NCBI RefSeq assembly: GCF_000972845.2
Contig: NC_040027.1
Location: 11,399,760-11,463,759 of the forward strand
Source of the DNA: Larimichthys crocea
Taxonomy: Eukaryota > Chordata > Actinopteri > Sciaenidae
DNA length: 64,000 nucleotides
Direction of reading: 5' to 3'
In this document: one piece after another, positions 38,365 through 51,020 of the stretch
Layout: the number at the start of each line of letters is the position of its first letter
Numbering within the stretch: position 1 is the first letter of the stretch
Position numbers and translations under genes: made by a program
Notes under the pieces: model-generated
What the model was told of the DNA's origin: nothing
The model's input: the letters and a program-made list of their open reading frames with translations, nothing else
Databases searched by the model: none

Positions 38365-40766
38365 ACTCTTATTATATTATTAAACAAATCTGAAAATAAA
38401 ATCAACTATTCGAACTAAATACTTAAGATTTCCAATCGGCCCCCAAAGTGAAGTTACACCGTATAAAAACAGCCAAAAACAAAAAAACTACAATCTATCT
38501 ATCACACACTATCATCTATCTACTACTATCCTATCACACTTAGATAAGAGATAAGATAAGAACATACTTTATTGATCCCACAACGGGGAAATTCACTTGT
38601 TACACACGAAAAAAATAGAAACCAAGGAGGGAACACAAGTGTACATATTTACAAAAAGTACTAAAGTAGATGTGCAGATTTAAGAATTGCAGATTCACAA
38701 ACAAGTACTAAGGTGTAGAAATAAGCGAAACGACAGAAACTAAACAAAACAAACAGGAACAAAAAAAATTGCTAATCTATCTATCTAAAGAAGTTCATTT
38801 TAAAACTATAAACAACATTATCCCTCAAACAAATTTATTAAAGAAGATTTAAATTTGTGGTGTAGAAAACTGTTATATTGCAAAAAACGAATTATAGAAA
38901 ACGACAGACCATCTTGTTTTATGAATGTGAGACTGTCCAAAATTTGTGGGAATCTCTCCATGACCTGATCTCGTCCAGCTCCAGAGAGAGACATGGACTT
39001 CTGGGTCCCCTCAAAATATTCAAACAGGAGTAATCCTCAAAGACAAGAAATTAGTTTTTAGTGATAATCTCTTATTTAACACCTTTTTTTCACCTTAACC
39101 TTTATGTACTTGGTTATCAGCTCATGTGTTTTATGATGATATAAAAAAAAAAGTTCATGCATAATGGAATAATTAATAAATAATGTATAAATAGTACGTT
39201 TATATGCTTTTTTTTGCATATTAATGCTTGCAGTTTATCATTTTTGTTTATTTTTTTAATTTTCACAAATTATTTTGGTGAAAATTGTCAATTTTATAAC
39301 AAAAAGACCTCCTACGGGTCACAGACTGCCGGTTGAGACCCCTGAGATAGATAGACTGAAACCGCTCTGTTGTTGAGCAGGAGGTCATGTACTGCATGAG
39401 AGTTATTGACCGTGATACTGAGAAGACAGAGAAAACGTCTGTCAATTCACACTGATAATAACTTCATGCTTTTTATTTTTTTTCATCGTCCAGGTTTCTG
39501 TGTTGAACATATGTGGCCCTTTTCCTGCTGACATTTTAAGAACGGCCAACACGCCGAAACAACGTGGCTGCAAAAAGGTGACGTTACTTTTCCCACATTA
39601 TTCTCATGATGCTGATGTCTGTCACTTACCATGTTGATTGTGATTTTCATCAATACCTCATCTGTATTTTATTAAAAAGCAAAATCCTTGTGCATAGACT
39701 ACAGCCTCCGGTCTCTAAGGCTGCTGATAATCCTGACCACTCCAGCACGCGTCAGAGGGCCACAAACAACCAACCAAAACATCACGGTAAACTCATATAC
39801 AGTCACAAAACGGGGCCTTAATCTCTTTACTAGTCCACTCACAGAGGTTGCCTTTCGTTATCGTCTCTTACATAATGTTTATCTTTGGCCCTGGTTGCAG
39901 ATTGACCATGTCTTCATAAAGACAGCATTCCTAGAAGCACTGGACCATCCACACAACGTCTGATTGGCCGGTAAGTGTCATAAATCAAAGTGTAACACAG
40001 TGAGGATGACTGATTATGTGATCAATACCACTTTATTTTCCTTTTAGCTCTCCCGGGCTTAATGCTTACAGGTGTGAAGGTCTCAGCCGTCTTTCTGCAC
40101 TGAAGGATTGTTTTTATATCAAATCTCTGCACCACCCAAACCTTAAGGAGACAGATAAGAAGGGCCGTAGCTTTCCTACAGGTATCTGCGTATCTGTTTG
40201 ATATTTCCTTACACAGTAAAATAATTCACACACTATAGCAGAGGTCAGAAAAAATGTATGATTGTTTAATTTATACACATTTACAGCTACAGGACCTTAG
40301 TTGAATTAATATCTTATAACGTCACCTTCAGCCCCCCCCACCCACACACTGCAAGGTAGTAAAAAATATTTTTTTTAAAACAGTGTTGCTGCCGACTCAG
40401 AAACCGTAACAATCTCCTAATCAGTAACTTAGAAAAACTTTAGATTCATTATAGTCTTTTATTTTTATACTCTGTAACTTAACGGCCAATACTGCAACTT
40501 CATATTACTAATCCATCACTTGTATGACAATCTCAACATACACTTCAATTTAATACACACCGTGACATCACGGTGGGCAGGAGAATGAAGAATGGTGGTA
40601 AGCACTTCAACTCAGACGGAGGATTTCTTACAGTAGACATCTTGTATGCTATTGCAGGGACCCACACTACACACATACAAAACATTTATAACTAAAAAGC
40701 AGGGACTGCTTAAAGTTTGGTCTTTTACAGCAGTTCCACATAAGGCTGTTAAATTATGAAAGCATG
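38365..40766 (+). repeat. 2.4-kb tandem duplication, copy A
   Basis: From AACAAATCTGAAA to TTAAATTATGAAAGCATGA this segment is repeated in the same order at 41062-43517. Shared landmarks include ATTCGAACTAAATACTTAAG, GTGCATAGACTACAGCCTCC and AATGCTTGCAGTTTAT. Differences are mostly single-base indels. No gene was recognised in it. Confidence 0.9.
38541..38765 (-). mobile_element. Non-LTR tail fragment within duplication copy A
   Basis: The sequence ACTTTATTGATCCCACAACG, then GGGAAATTCACTTGTTA is the same family as 6280-6582. The matching copy in duplication B is 41216-41452. Confidence 0.8.
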
Positions 40767-41060
40767 AACATTTGTGTACAAAGTATTTGGCGAGTATAAT
40801 ATATACCAAATGATTTATTTATGTTATATTCTAGTTCCTGCTGCATATCTGCAGTGAACCTCTCTCCTCCTGTCTGCCATCTCTCATTCCCTCCCCCCAA
40901 ATTAGTGACGCGTGTTTTCTTGGCGGGTTGAGTTAATTAAAAACACCTGTGGTAATTCAACTAATGTCCTTTTCTGACCTCTGCTATAGTGAGTGAATTA
41001 TTTTACTGTGTAAGGAAATATCAAACAGATACGCAGATACCTGTAGGAAAGCTACGGCCT
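40765..41060 (-). repeat. Inverted segment wedged between duplication copies
   Basis: 40765-40960 is the reverse complement of 33587-33777. 40974-41058 is the reverse complement of about 40158-40246 inside copy A (landmarks GTAGCTTTCCTACAGGTATC and GATATTTCCTTACACAGTAA). The segment therefore joins two pieces that are separate elsewhere. Confidence 0.85.
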
Positions 41061-41061
41061 C

Positions 41062-41171
41062 TTCTTATTATAACAAATCTGAAACATCAACTATTCGAAC
41101 TAAATACTTAAGATTTCCAATCGGCCCCCAAAGTGTAAAGTTACACCGTATAATAACAGCTAAAAACAAAA

Positions 41172-41217
<46 letters not shown>

Positions 41218-41479
41218 GATAAGAGATAAGATAAGATAATACTTTATTGATCCCCCAACGGGGAAATTCACTTGTTAACAGCAGCGAAAAAATAGAAACC
41301 AAGGAGGGAAACACAAGTGTACATATTTACAAAAAGTACTAAAGTAGAATGTGCAGATTTAAGAATGTGCATATTTGCAAAACAAGTACTAAGGTAGAAC
41401 ATAAGCGAAACAAAACAAAACAAAACAAACAGGAACAAAAAAAATAGCAATGGGACATGAACAGGAGACTACACCCGGG

Positions 41480-41516
<37 letters not shown>

Positions 41517-43517
41517 AAGAAGTTCATTTTAAAACTATAAACAACATTTATCCCGCAAACAAATTTATGAAAGGAAGATTTTAATTTGTGGTAGAAAACT
41601 GTTATATTTGCAAAAAAACGAATTTAGAAAACGACAGACCATCTGTTTTATGAATGTGAGACTGTCCAAAATTTGTGGAAATCTCTCCATGACCTGATCT
41701 CGTCCAGCTCCAGAGAGAGACATGGACTTCTGGTCCCCTCAAAATATTCAGTAATCCTCAAAGACAAAAGAAATTAGTTTTTAGTGAATAATCTCATTAT
41801 TATAACACCTTTTATTTCACCTTAACCTATTTATGTACTTGGTTATCAGCTTATGTGTTTGATTGATTAAAAAAAAGTTCATGCATAATGGAATAATTAA
41901 TAAATAATGTATAAATAGTAAGTTTATATTGCTTTTTATTGCATATTAATGCTTGCAGTTTATAATTTTTGTTATATTTTTTAAATTCTCACAAATTATT
42001 TTGGTGAAAATTGTCAATTATTAAACAAAAAGACCTCCTACTCCTACGGTCACGACTGCCGGTTGAAACCCTGAGATAGATAGACTGAAACCGCTCTGTT
42101 GTTTGAGCAGGAGGTCATGTACTGCATGAGAGTTATTGTCCGTGATACTGAGAAGACAGAGAAACCGTCTGTCAAATTCACACTGATAATAACTTCATGC
42201 TTTTTATTTTATTTTCATCGTCCAGGTTTCTGTGTTGAACATATGTGGCCCATTTCCTGCTGACATTTTAAGAACAGCCAACACGCAGAACAATGTGGCT
42301 GCAAAAAGGTGACCTTACTTTTCCCAAGTTATTCTCATGATGCTGATGTTTGTCACTTACCATGTTGATTGTGATTTTCATCAATAACCTCATCTGTATT
42401 TTATTAAAAAGCAAAATCCTTGTGCATAGACTACAGCCTCCGGTCTCTAAGGCTGCTGATAATCCTGACAGCTCCAGCACGACGTCAGAGGGACCACAAA
42501 CAACCAACCAAACCATCACGGTAAACTCATATACAGTCACAAAACGGGGCCTTAATCTCTTTACTAGTCCACTCACAGAGGTTGCCTTTCGTTATCTGTC
42601 TCTTACATAATGTTTATCTTTGGCCGTGCTTGCAGATAAGACCATGTCTTCATAAAGACAGCATTCCTAGAAGCACTGGACCATCCACACAACGTCTGAT
42701 TGGCCGGTAAGTGTCATAAATCAAAGTGTAACACAGTGAGGATGACTGATTATGATGATCAATACCACTTTATGTTCCTTTTAGCTCTCCCGGGCTAAAG
42801 TGCTTAACAGGTGTGAAGGGTCTCAGCCGTCTTTCTGCACTGAAGGATTGTTTAATCATCACATCTCTGCACCACCAAACCTATAAGAAGACAGATAAGA
42901 AGAGGCCGTAGCTTTCCTACAGGTATCTGCGTATCTGTCTGATATTTCCTTACACAGTAAAATAATTCACACACTATAGCAGAGGTCAGAATGTCAAAAT
43001 GTATGATTGTTTAATTTATACACATTTACAGCTACAGGACATTAGTTGAATAAATATCTTATAACGTCACATTCCCGCCCCCCCCACCCCACACACTGCA
43101 AGGTAGTAAAAAATATTTTTTTAAAGACAGTGTTGCTGCCGACTCAGAAACCGTAACAATCTCCTTATCAGTAACTTAGAAAACCTTTAGATTAATTATA
43201 GTCTTTTATTTTTATACTCTGTAACACTTAACGGCCAATACTGCAACTTCATATTACTAATCCATCACTTGTATGACAAAATCTCAACATACACTTCAAT
43301 TTAATACAACAGTGACATCAGGTGGGCAGAGGAATGAAGAATGGTGGTAAGCACTTCAACTCAGACGGAGGATTTCTTACAGTAGACATCTTGTATGCTA
43401 TTGCAGGGACCCACAATACACACATACAAAACATTTTATAACGTAAAAAGCAGACTGCTTAAAGTTTGGTCTTACAGCAGCTCCAACATAAGGCTGTTAA
43501 ATTATGAAAGCATGACC
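41062..43517 (+). repeat. 2.4-kb tandem duplication, copy B
   Basis: Second copy of 38365-40766. It carries an expanded (TATC)n run at 41168-41216 and a (GTCT)n run near 41479 that copy A has only in degenerate form. Confidence 0.9.
41216..41452 (-). mobile_element. Non-LTR tail fragment within duplication copy B
   Basis: AATACTTTATTGATCCCCCA, then ACGGGGAAATTCACTTG and the sequence after it match 38541-38765 and 6280-6582. Confidence 0.8.
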
Positions 43518-44983
43518 TCACTGCGTCTTTGTCTTACAGCACAGGGCAAATTCAGGAGATGGCAACGTGGAGCTTCAAGGCAGGGTGGTAACCAAGGTTC
43601 ATCTGTTTCAGCTCAGCAATAAAAATAAACCGAACCCTTTCAGCAACCATATTCACAAGTCACGGCAGAGTCTTAATACTATGTAAGCAACCAGTGAGTG
43701 AAACCCTCCTGAGCAGTGCACCTTCACTCATATCACAACAAAGTAGTGGACCCATTTGTGTTGAGCCTCGATAATCTTTAAAAAAAAAAAAAACTCTAGG
43801 GCCCATAAAGACATAAAATATGTTCGATGGCATCAGAGGCAGTGCAGCAATCAGATGTTAGTTTCTAATGATGACTAATAAAATCTGAATATTAAACAAA
43901 ATACACAGAGCCAAGCATTTAAAAACAAAAAGACTGACAATGTAGCCAAGGCAATGAATGGCTTGTGCATAATATACAGAGCAGTGCAGCCGTGTAATAG
44001 TGGTAATGACCTTCCAGATGTCGGTGAGATAGAAATAGACTTTTGTCACCGGAGAGACGGGCGGGCTCAACATCTTCACACAGCAGGAGGCTGTAAGCAG
44101 ACACCCGCCAACAGCCATTTAGGCTGCAAGCCCACAAGTCATGGCAGAGGAGAGTAGGGTAGCAGCCATTAAGAGTTTTGGAGACGGCCCGTTTCCGTTT
44201 CTCTCACTTCATGGTGCCAACGAGCAGCATTTAGCAGCAAGGCCTGACCGAAAAACCCGACTTTACAGTATTGGCATGAAAGGGAAAGGTGTGACTGGGT
44301 TTCCATAAACAAAATAAAAGTCCATAGCAAAGAGAGAATTTTTTTTTTTTTTTTTTTTAAAAAGGCCTCACAGAAAAAAGGCTGGCTGCTAAATACAAAC
44401 CACAAAGGCATCTCAGTAACACACAAAGGAAGGGGAAGGACATGAGGAAGATGTGCTGCACTTCCCACTTCTGTTTGGCAGAAATAAATCAAATTCTTCA
44501 CACACCACATCATTTCTTCATCTAGTTTAGCTCAAATTAAAATGTGTCAGGGACATTTTTGCAATTGGCAACAAGCCTGGTAACTTTATGCTCTGTTAGA
44601 AAAATAGTCACATCATAAACAGGCGTGTTTTGTCACTCTTGGTTCACCAAGAATTACAACAGCTAGGGAAGACTATATAAAAAAAAAAAAGTATACAAGT
44701 TTTAAAGACAGAGAGACTTTTTTTTCTGTAGCAAAGAGAGTTTGCAGTAAAAGTAGAAGGGTTGGCATTTCCTGTTTCAAACCAGGGACCCCCTGCTGTC
44801 CCTCAAACTCCAGTGGACCCAGACCAAAGCAACAACAATGGTGACTTTTTATTTTTGTTTGTGTATGTGTGTGTGTATAGAACATGTTAAAAGTCACAAG
44901 CCAGGAGATCTGGTGAGAAAAACCCTGAAGGTATCTGAGGGTAAGTGTGTTTCGCTCTCCCTGTCCCTCCACGTGGGGTGGCG
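43518..44983 (-). other. Probable tmed5 3' UTR and flank
   Basis: No coding exon is visible. The segment directly follows the tmed5 stop codon on the - strand and ends at the edge of the duplicated block. Part of it is likely a long 3' UTR, as human TMED5 also has one. A poly-T run lies at 44340-44358. Confidence 0.4.
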
Positions 44984-47302
44984 TTATGTACGAACTTTCC
45001 TTTTGTCTTCAAACAGCGAGCGGACTAGGTAGACCTGAACCGCAGACACCACCATCATAACAAAGAGATTTACCACCGACCAAAAGTTCACCCTATCAAA
45101 GTTACTCTCCTGGATGTTTCTGTCGCGAGCCTCGTACGCCCGCAGCAGCGTCTGGATCTGCAGACTCTTACCCAGCCGACTCTTCACGTTGTTGATGGTG
45201 TCCTGACGGAGAGGAGACACACAGGTCAGGCTGACGGAGAGTAAAACAGTTTGATCTTTCAACTACACCACAACTAAATGCACAAAGTATAGGGATCAAA
45301 ATGAGAGGCAGCTTGAAAACAAAGCAGCTCAGTCGAGTGTGTGTGTGTGTGTGTGTGTGTGTTCCTTCTACTGTAAGAGAACAACTTCCTGCACAGCTGG
45401 AAGATGCATTTCCGGTCTTTTAACAGAGCCCTATGTGACTTCTGGCACAAATAAAGCCAAGCGAGCAAGCCAAGTCATGAAGTGCTGTGGTGCAAGCTGA
45501 AACAATTGGCTGACCTTTAGCCATAGTTGAGAGTTCATGACATTGTGACATTTTCCTTGTGACGCTGACTGTATTATTTTTTGTATTTATTTTTATTCTG
45601 CTACTGCCTCACAGCATGAATAGCTGCATTGAACTGCCATGATCCTGCAGAACCAACAACAGCCAACCCGTGACTGTCTCCACCCCTTTAGATGTGTCTT
45701 CAACAGCTAAACTTCTCTGTTCAGCTCTCAGTTCTTTTGTAGCTTCTTTTTGAACCCGTTTTGTTTTTCTACGTTCACATATGAACCCTACTTTATGGTT
45801 TAGTGTTCTCTTAAAGCCTTATAAGTGCTCCGTGAACCTGCTTCTCAAACTGTTGCTGCTTCATGAATTGGCAGGATGCAGCTCCTCACTTGACCAGCAC
45901 ACCTCCAACAAGTCAACGTTTAAACGACTTTACCTTGTTGTGCTGTTCAGTGGAAAACACCGACTACCTCCCCTACTAGGGAAAAACCTTTCATGTGCTG
46001 GATTGGCAGTCTATTTTATTTTACTGGCAGGCTGTTAGGTCACTTTGCACCCCCTATGTCATCCTGTGAGCACAGGTGGCACAGTGACAAGTATCTCGCT
46101 GGCAGACAAGAGAAGGACAAAGTCTGAAACACCAAGTGAGAATAAAACAAACACAGTTTTTTAACTCCTCACCAGTACCCTACAATGTGTTGCATCCTCA
46201 CCATAATGTCTTCCAGCTTCATGTCCAACGTGTCTATCCCATGGACGTACTCCTTCCAGTCGTCCGGATCTTTCTCCGTCTCCATGTTGTCCAGGATCAA
46301 CTCGAAGAAGATGAGCTTCTCGGAGACCGAACTGAACGTGTTGTCGAAGCAGAACATGTAGTCTCCATCTTCAGTTTCAACACTGGAGGGAAAAAAAACA
46401 AAACAGGCAGTAAAAGCTCACACGTGTGTCAGTGTCAGTGATGTACATCTCACGGACCATCTATGTAACTTACGTGTGCACTCCGTCTGACTTGCGGTGG
46501 TCACTGAACAGCACATGGCCAGAAGGAGAGAAGATCGTGAAATCTACATCGAGGCCGGAACCATCTAACACCTGAGGAGAGAAAACATTGAGAAAATTAA
46601 AAACAATGAATGTTTGCATGGGTTGATCTTTTCTCAGCACATAATCCAGCATTAAACTCGCTCCACTGGTGGCGATAAACCTGGATACATCGTCCTTCAT
46701 GGACAGACATATAACATGCTTTGCATGCCTTTCTTGCACAACCTTTAGTCCAACTCATAAGATAAATGTGCTTCAGGCTGCACGCTGACTGGCATAACAG
46801 GTTCCTAACAATATGAAAATGAAGGTGTGAACCACACACACACAACTCACATCTCTTACACAACAGATCATTGATGAATCATGGTAGTGCATAGTGCATA
46901 AATAGTATGAAACCATGCAGAAAAGGATGTATATAATATATTATATATATTATTATAATTATATATATATATATTATATATTATATTATAGATAATCAAC
47001 AGGTTAGACAAAGTGGGATGTAATGTCAATGTTGATCCTCGCTTTGGGATTACATTAGTCCAAGTTTGCACAGATAAAAGTTACAGTTTATTACAATATG
47101 TCATAATTAGAGGACTTTTCTGACCTGATACTCAATCCTAGGGAGGCATCTTTCCTATGGTCTGGTAGAAACACTCCTTACGACCGGCGGCAGAGTGAAC
47201 GGAGTCGCTGTCCAGAGACTGAGAGAAGGCGGACACGAAGCTGTCCGAGAACAGAGCGACAAACACGGACAGGACAGCTAAGAGTGCCCGGTCCACCTCC
47301 AT
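44984..47302 (-). CDS. tmed5: p24-family cargo receptor TMED5, 4 exons, exon 1 frameshifted
   Basis: TMED5 is a single-pass p24-gamma protein that cycles in COPI/COPII vesicles and helps sort GPI-anchored cargo. Exons on the - strand are 47125-47302, 46474-46571, 46202-46382 and 44984-45202. Exon 1 encodes a signal peptide ([20 protein letters not shown]) and the start of the GOLD domain ([11 protein letters not shown]). Exons 2 and 3 give [24 protein letters not shown] and [20 protein letters not shown]. Exon 4 gives a coiled-coil segment, then [16 protein letters not shown], a transmembrane helix and the tail [10 protein letters not shown]. Exon 1 is 178 nt, but two single-base losses after CFYQT break the frame (a stop follows at TAG). 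Adding both back would give the expected 60 codons and 225 aa (human 229). I judge the gene real and the breaks to be sequence errors or a variant. Confidence 0.92.
46930..46990. repeat. (TA)n microsatellite in tmed5 intron 1
   Basis: Alternating TATATA with ATTATA interruptions, about 60 bp. No other feature is associated with it. Confidence 0.88.
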
Positions 47303-47867
47303 GGTCTTAGAAAGAGTCCCCCCCCCCTAAAAAAAAAAAGAGTGAGAAATGGTGTCAGTCCGCTGCTAGCCGCGCGCTCCACCCAAACTTCACTCCTGTT
47401 GAAGTGCACTCCACTGCTGAAACCTGTCAGGACGCCGCGGGTAAAACCACCACTTTATTTACTTTATAATTAATGTGTCAAACTATGTCGGAATAATTCA
47501 CTAATATATTTTAGTTTCTCCATTGGTTATTTTTTCATTCAGACATTTATTGATGGCACACAAACCAAAAGGCACATTTTTGCAGAGCTCTTCCCGCGTT
47601 GCACTCTGGATGTGTTATGTTCATGTGGCGTAAATAATAAAAGGATATATAAATATCTATATATACATAATATATATCTTAGTATTTCATCTGAACTTGT
47701 CCATGCTGCTAAACTGTACTGTATGTATATTCTATAACAATAATAATATAATTCTATACTAAAATAGGCTATTTTATATTGACATGACAAAGTTGAACTA
47801 ATGTAATATAAAAAAATATATATATAATAATTATTTATATATTTAATAAACATGTAACTGACCAATA

Positions 47868-47909
<42 letters not shown>

Positions 47910-48780
47910 TATATATAATATATACGTATATATATACGTATAGATATAATACGTATAAAATATGTGTTTTTTGAAGGGCAAGATTTTCTCAAGTCAAGTC
48001 ACATTGTAATGCTGTCATTGATAATACGAGACTACAAGAATTGAAATAGTGTTTCCCTATCCCTGGTGTTGGTATAGCTACATGGAATATAAAATTATTT
48101 ACAAGTTAAAGATATCTCTATAACACTACCGACTATCTATCTATCTATCATCACTATCTATCTCTATCTATATATTATATATTTATACGGCAAAATAAAA
48201 AAAGATATACACAAGTATATCAGTAAACAGTATACATATGGCAAAATAAGAAAGATTTACTTCACGTGGTTGTATAAACAGTGAGGTCTATCAAAAATAA
48301 AAGATGAGTGCAGTGTAAACAGTTTTGAATGGTGTACAGCAATTAACTGCACATAGTGCAGTTGGGTCTGTACTACAAACTCTTTAAATAAAATAAAAAA
48401 TGAATGAGTTTAATTCTAATTAAAACTGAAGTCTCTACAAAAAGTTCCTAAATTATTAAATGAAACAAAATGGATGAAATTGATGAAAATCATTTAATCT
48501 ATTATCGATATAGACTAATAAAATCTACGGTAATAATAATTTCTTTTTTTTTTTTTACTGAAGGTGTTTTTGGGGGGAGGATGAAGACAAAAGTACACAA
48601 TGTTCACATTCCTCTCAGCACACACACACACCTCCTGATGTGAGCTCTCTCGCCTCCCGTCCTTACAATAAAACTCAACATTAGTCACCTGCACCGAGAA
48701 GGTTTGTCACCGCTCGATTGCGCAACAACATTAAAAACGTTGCGTCGCGTTGGCTCGCGGCTTATCAGGAACAAATAGGT
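47303..48780. other. Spacer between the divergent tmed5 and suco genes
   Basis: The first 150 bp are GC-richer and probably form the tmed5 promoter. The rest is AT-rich with a (TA)n block at 47865-47955, TATC runs near 48130-48175, and no ORF of interest. Confidence 0.5.
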
Positions 48781-49165
48781 GACGCGTCCCGCTGCGCGAG
48801 CACCAACTCATCCCCACACCGAGGGGGGCGGGGACTGTAGCTATAGACGACGTTGCTACTCGCCCTGTGATTGGCTGACAACCCCACAGCTCGGATTTGA
48901 TTGGCCGCATCAGGAGCGTGGGTTGAACTTACCGAAGAGCCAGCGACCCGTCAACAGCAGTTGGCTACGAAAAGCTGAAAAAGAAGCGGACGGCTCGTCC
49001 TCCCCCCTTCACAATGACAATTAGCACACCTCAAGTGTAGGTTTTTAGGTTTGTCTTGTCGTATTCAAGACCGACAGCTAAAGCTTGTCTACGGTTTATT
49101 GTGTAGCTGTGGGAGATTAGAAAAACACCCCAAAGAGCGAGGATGTTGGTCCCCGCGGGAAGATA
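48781..49165 (+). promoter_or_regulatory. CpG-rich promoter upstream of the suco exon
   Basis: CpG density is high (GACGCGTCCCGCTGCGCGAG at 48781). Two inverted CCAAT boxes (ATTGG at 48870-48874 and 48900-48904) lie 30 bp apart, the usual spacing for tandem NF-Y sites. The role is inferred from position. Confidence 0.5.
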
Positions 49166-49218
49166 ATGAAGAGGCTGCGCGTTTTGTTGGTGTGCCTCAT
49201 TGTAGCTCTCCTGTGCTG
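49166..49218 (+). CDS. suco: Probable first coding exon of SUCO (SUN domain ossification factor)
   Basis: The exon reads MKRLRVLLVCLIVALLCW, with the last codon split by a clean donor (TG|GTAAGC at 49219). This is a signal-anchor-like start. Its length and basic-hydrophobic pattern resemble the N-terminus of human SUCO, and SUCO follows DNM3/PIGC in human. SUCO is an ER/nuclear-envelope glycoprotein with a SUN-like domain, linked to collagen secretion in bone. No second exon was found in the remaining 14.8 kb, so the identification rests on synteny and a short peptide. It could be another secreted-protein gene. Confidence 0.5.
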
Positions 49219-49535
49219 GTAAGCCTTTAGCATCTTCCATCTTCATTTAAATCACACGGTAGACAGATGACAGTCACAACAGCAGGTACACAACATTTAA
49301 AGGCGGGTTCATTAACCCAGCAGGTCGCTTTCTTTGGTGTCTTTTGCCGCATTAATATCCGTCAGTCATCAGCTAACGTTATGAGCTAGTTTCAACGTGT
49401 GGTGTGGTGTGTGAATTAGGCTGTAACCTCCCAAAAAATACGAGCCAGGACATGTTTTATTCGACTAATGAAGGGGCTGGTTATTAAACTTTGTTGTTTA
49501 AATGATTTTTTTTTCTTCAGTGGGTTAGTAAGTGA

Positions 49536-51020
49536 GATAGCCAGCTGTTGAACAGCAGCTTAGCTGGGCTAACTAACTAGTTGGGCTGTGATATCACACG
49601 TAGTGTTGGTTGGTGACTTTAACCCAAGAAATACTGAAAGTGAGCAGCTGTGTGTGATTAATCTTCATCATTTATGTTAGTAATATTCTAGTTTCTCTCT
49701 CCTAAAACAAAAAAAACATGATTTCCCTATAGTTATTCTTAAAAATCTGGCCAAGAATCCACCTTATATTCATATTATCAGTCACAAAATGATGTGTTTA
49801 GTACTAGATTTTATATATATATCTCTCTGTAATGCAAGATTTAAAAGAAAAACATGATTTCCCTATAGTTATTCTTAAAAGATTTAAAAGAAAAACATGA
49901 TTTCCCTATAGTTATTCTTAAAAATCTGTCCAAGAATCCACCTTAAATTCATATTATCAGTCACAAAATGATGTGTTTAGTAACATATTTGATATATATC
50001 TCTCTGTAATGGCAAGATTTAAAAGAAAAACATGATTTCCCTATAGTTTGTCTTAAAAAACTGGCCCAAAATCCACCTTAAATTCATATTATCAGTCCAA
50101 AGTGATGTGTTTAGTAACAGATTTTAACTCCGTACAACTCAATTTACAACATCAAATAAAAGAAAAGCAAGCATTTTATGTTTTTTAGCTGGGCTAACTA
50201 ACTAGTTGGGCTGTGATATCACACGTAGTGTTGGTTGGTGACTTTAACCCAAGAAATACTGAAAGTGAGCAGCTGTGTGTGATTAATCTTCATCATTTAT
50301 GTCAGTAATATTCTAGTTTCTCTCTCTTAGAACAAAAAAAACATGATTTTCCTATAGTTTGTCTTAAAAATCTGGCCAAGAATCCACCTTAAATTCATAT
50401 TATCAGTCCAAAATGATGTGTTTAGTTCCACCTTAAATTCATATTATCAGTCCAAAATGATGTGTTTAGTAACATATTTTATATATATCTCTATGTAATG
50501 GCAAGATTTAAAAGAAAATCATGATTTCCCTATAGTTATTCTTAAAAATCTGGCCCAAAATCCACCTTAAATTCATATTATCAGTCCAAAGTGATGTGTT
50601 TAGTAACATATTTTATATATATCTCTCTGTAATGTAAGATTTAGAAGAAAATCATGATTTCCCTATAGTTATTCTGTCCAAAAATCCACATTAAATTCAT
50701 ATTATCAGTCCAAAATGATGTTTAAAATGGTTTAGTAACAGATTTTAACTCAAAACGACTCAATTTACACCATGAAATAAAAGAAAAGCAAGCATTTTCT
50801 GTTTTTGTGACTATATATTATCTCTCTGTAATGTAAGATTTAAAAGAAAAACATGATTTCCCTATAGTTATTCTTAAAAATCTGGCCAAAAATCCACCTT
50901 AAATTCATATTATCAGTCCAAAATGATGTGTTTAGTAACAGATTTTAACTCCAAGCGACTCAATTTGCAACATGAAATAAAAGAAAAGCAAGCATTCTAT
51001 GTTTTTGTGACAATATTTTA
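49536..51020. repeat. Degenerate minisatellite in suco intron 1
   Basis: The motif CATGATTTCCCTATAGTT recurs about eight times (near 49720, 49853, 49896, 50031, 50342, 50520, 50656 and 50850), within units of about 45 to 180 bp that also contain AATCCACCTTAAATTCATAT and GATGTGTTTAGTAACA. A second level of duplication repeats a 140-bp block (AGCTGGGCTAACTAACTAGT onward) at 49562-49702 and 50189-50332. Confidence 0.9.

Noticed and set aside
49536..51020. CRISPR-like repeated array
   Set aside because: The repeats are long, imperfect and nested with no uniform unique spacers, in a vertebrate intron.
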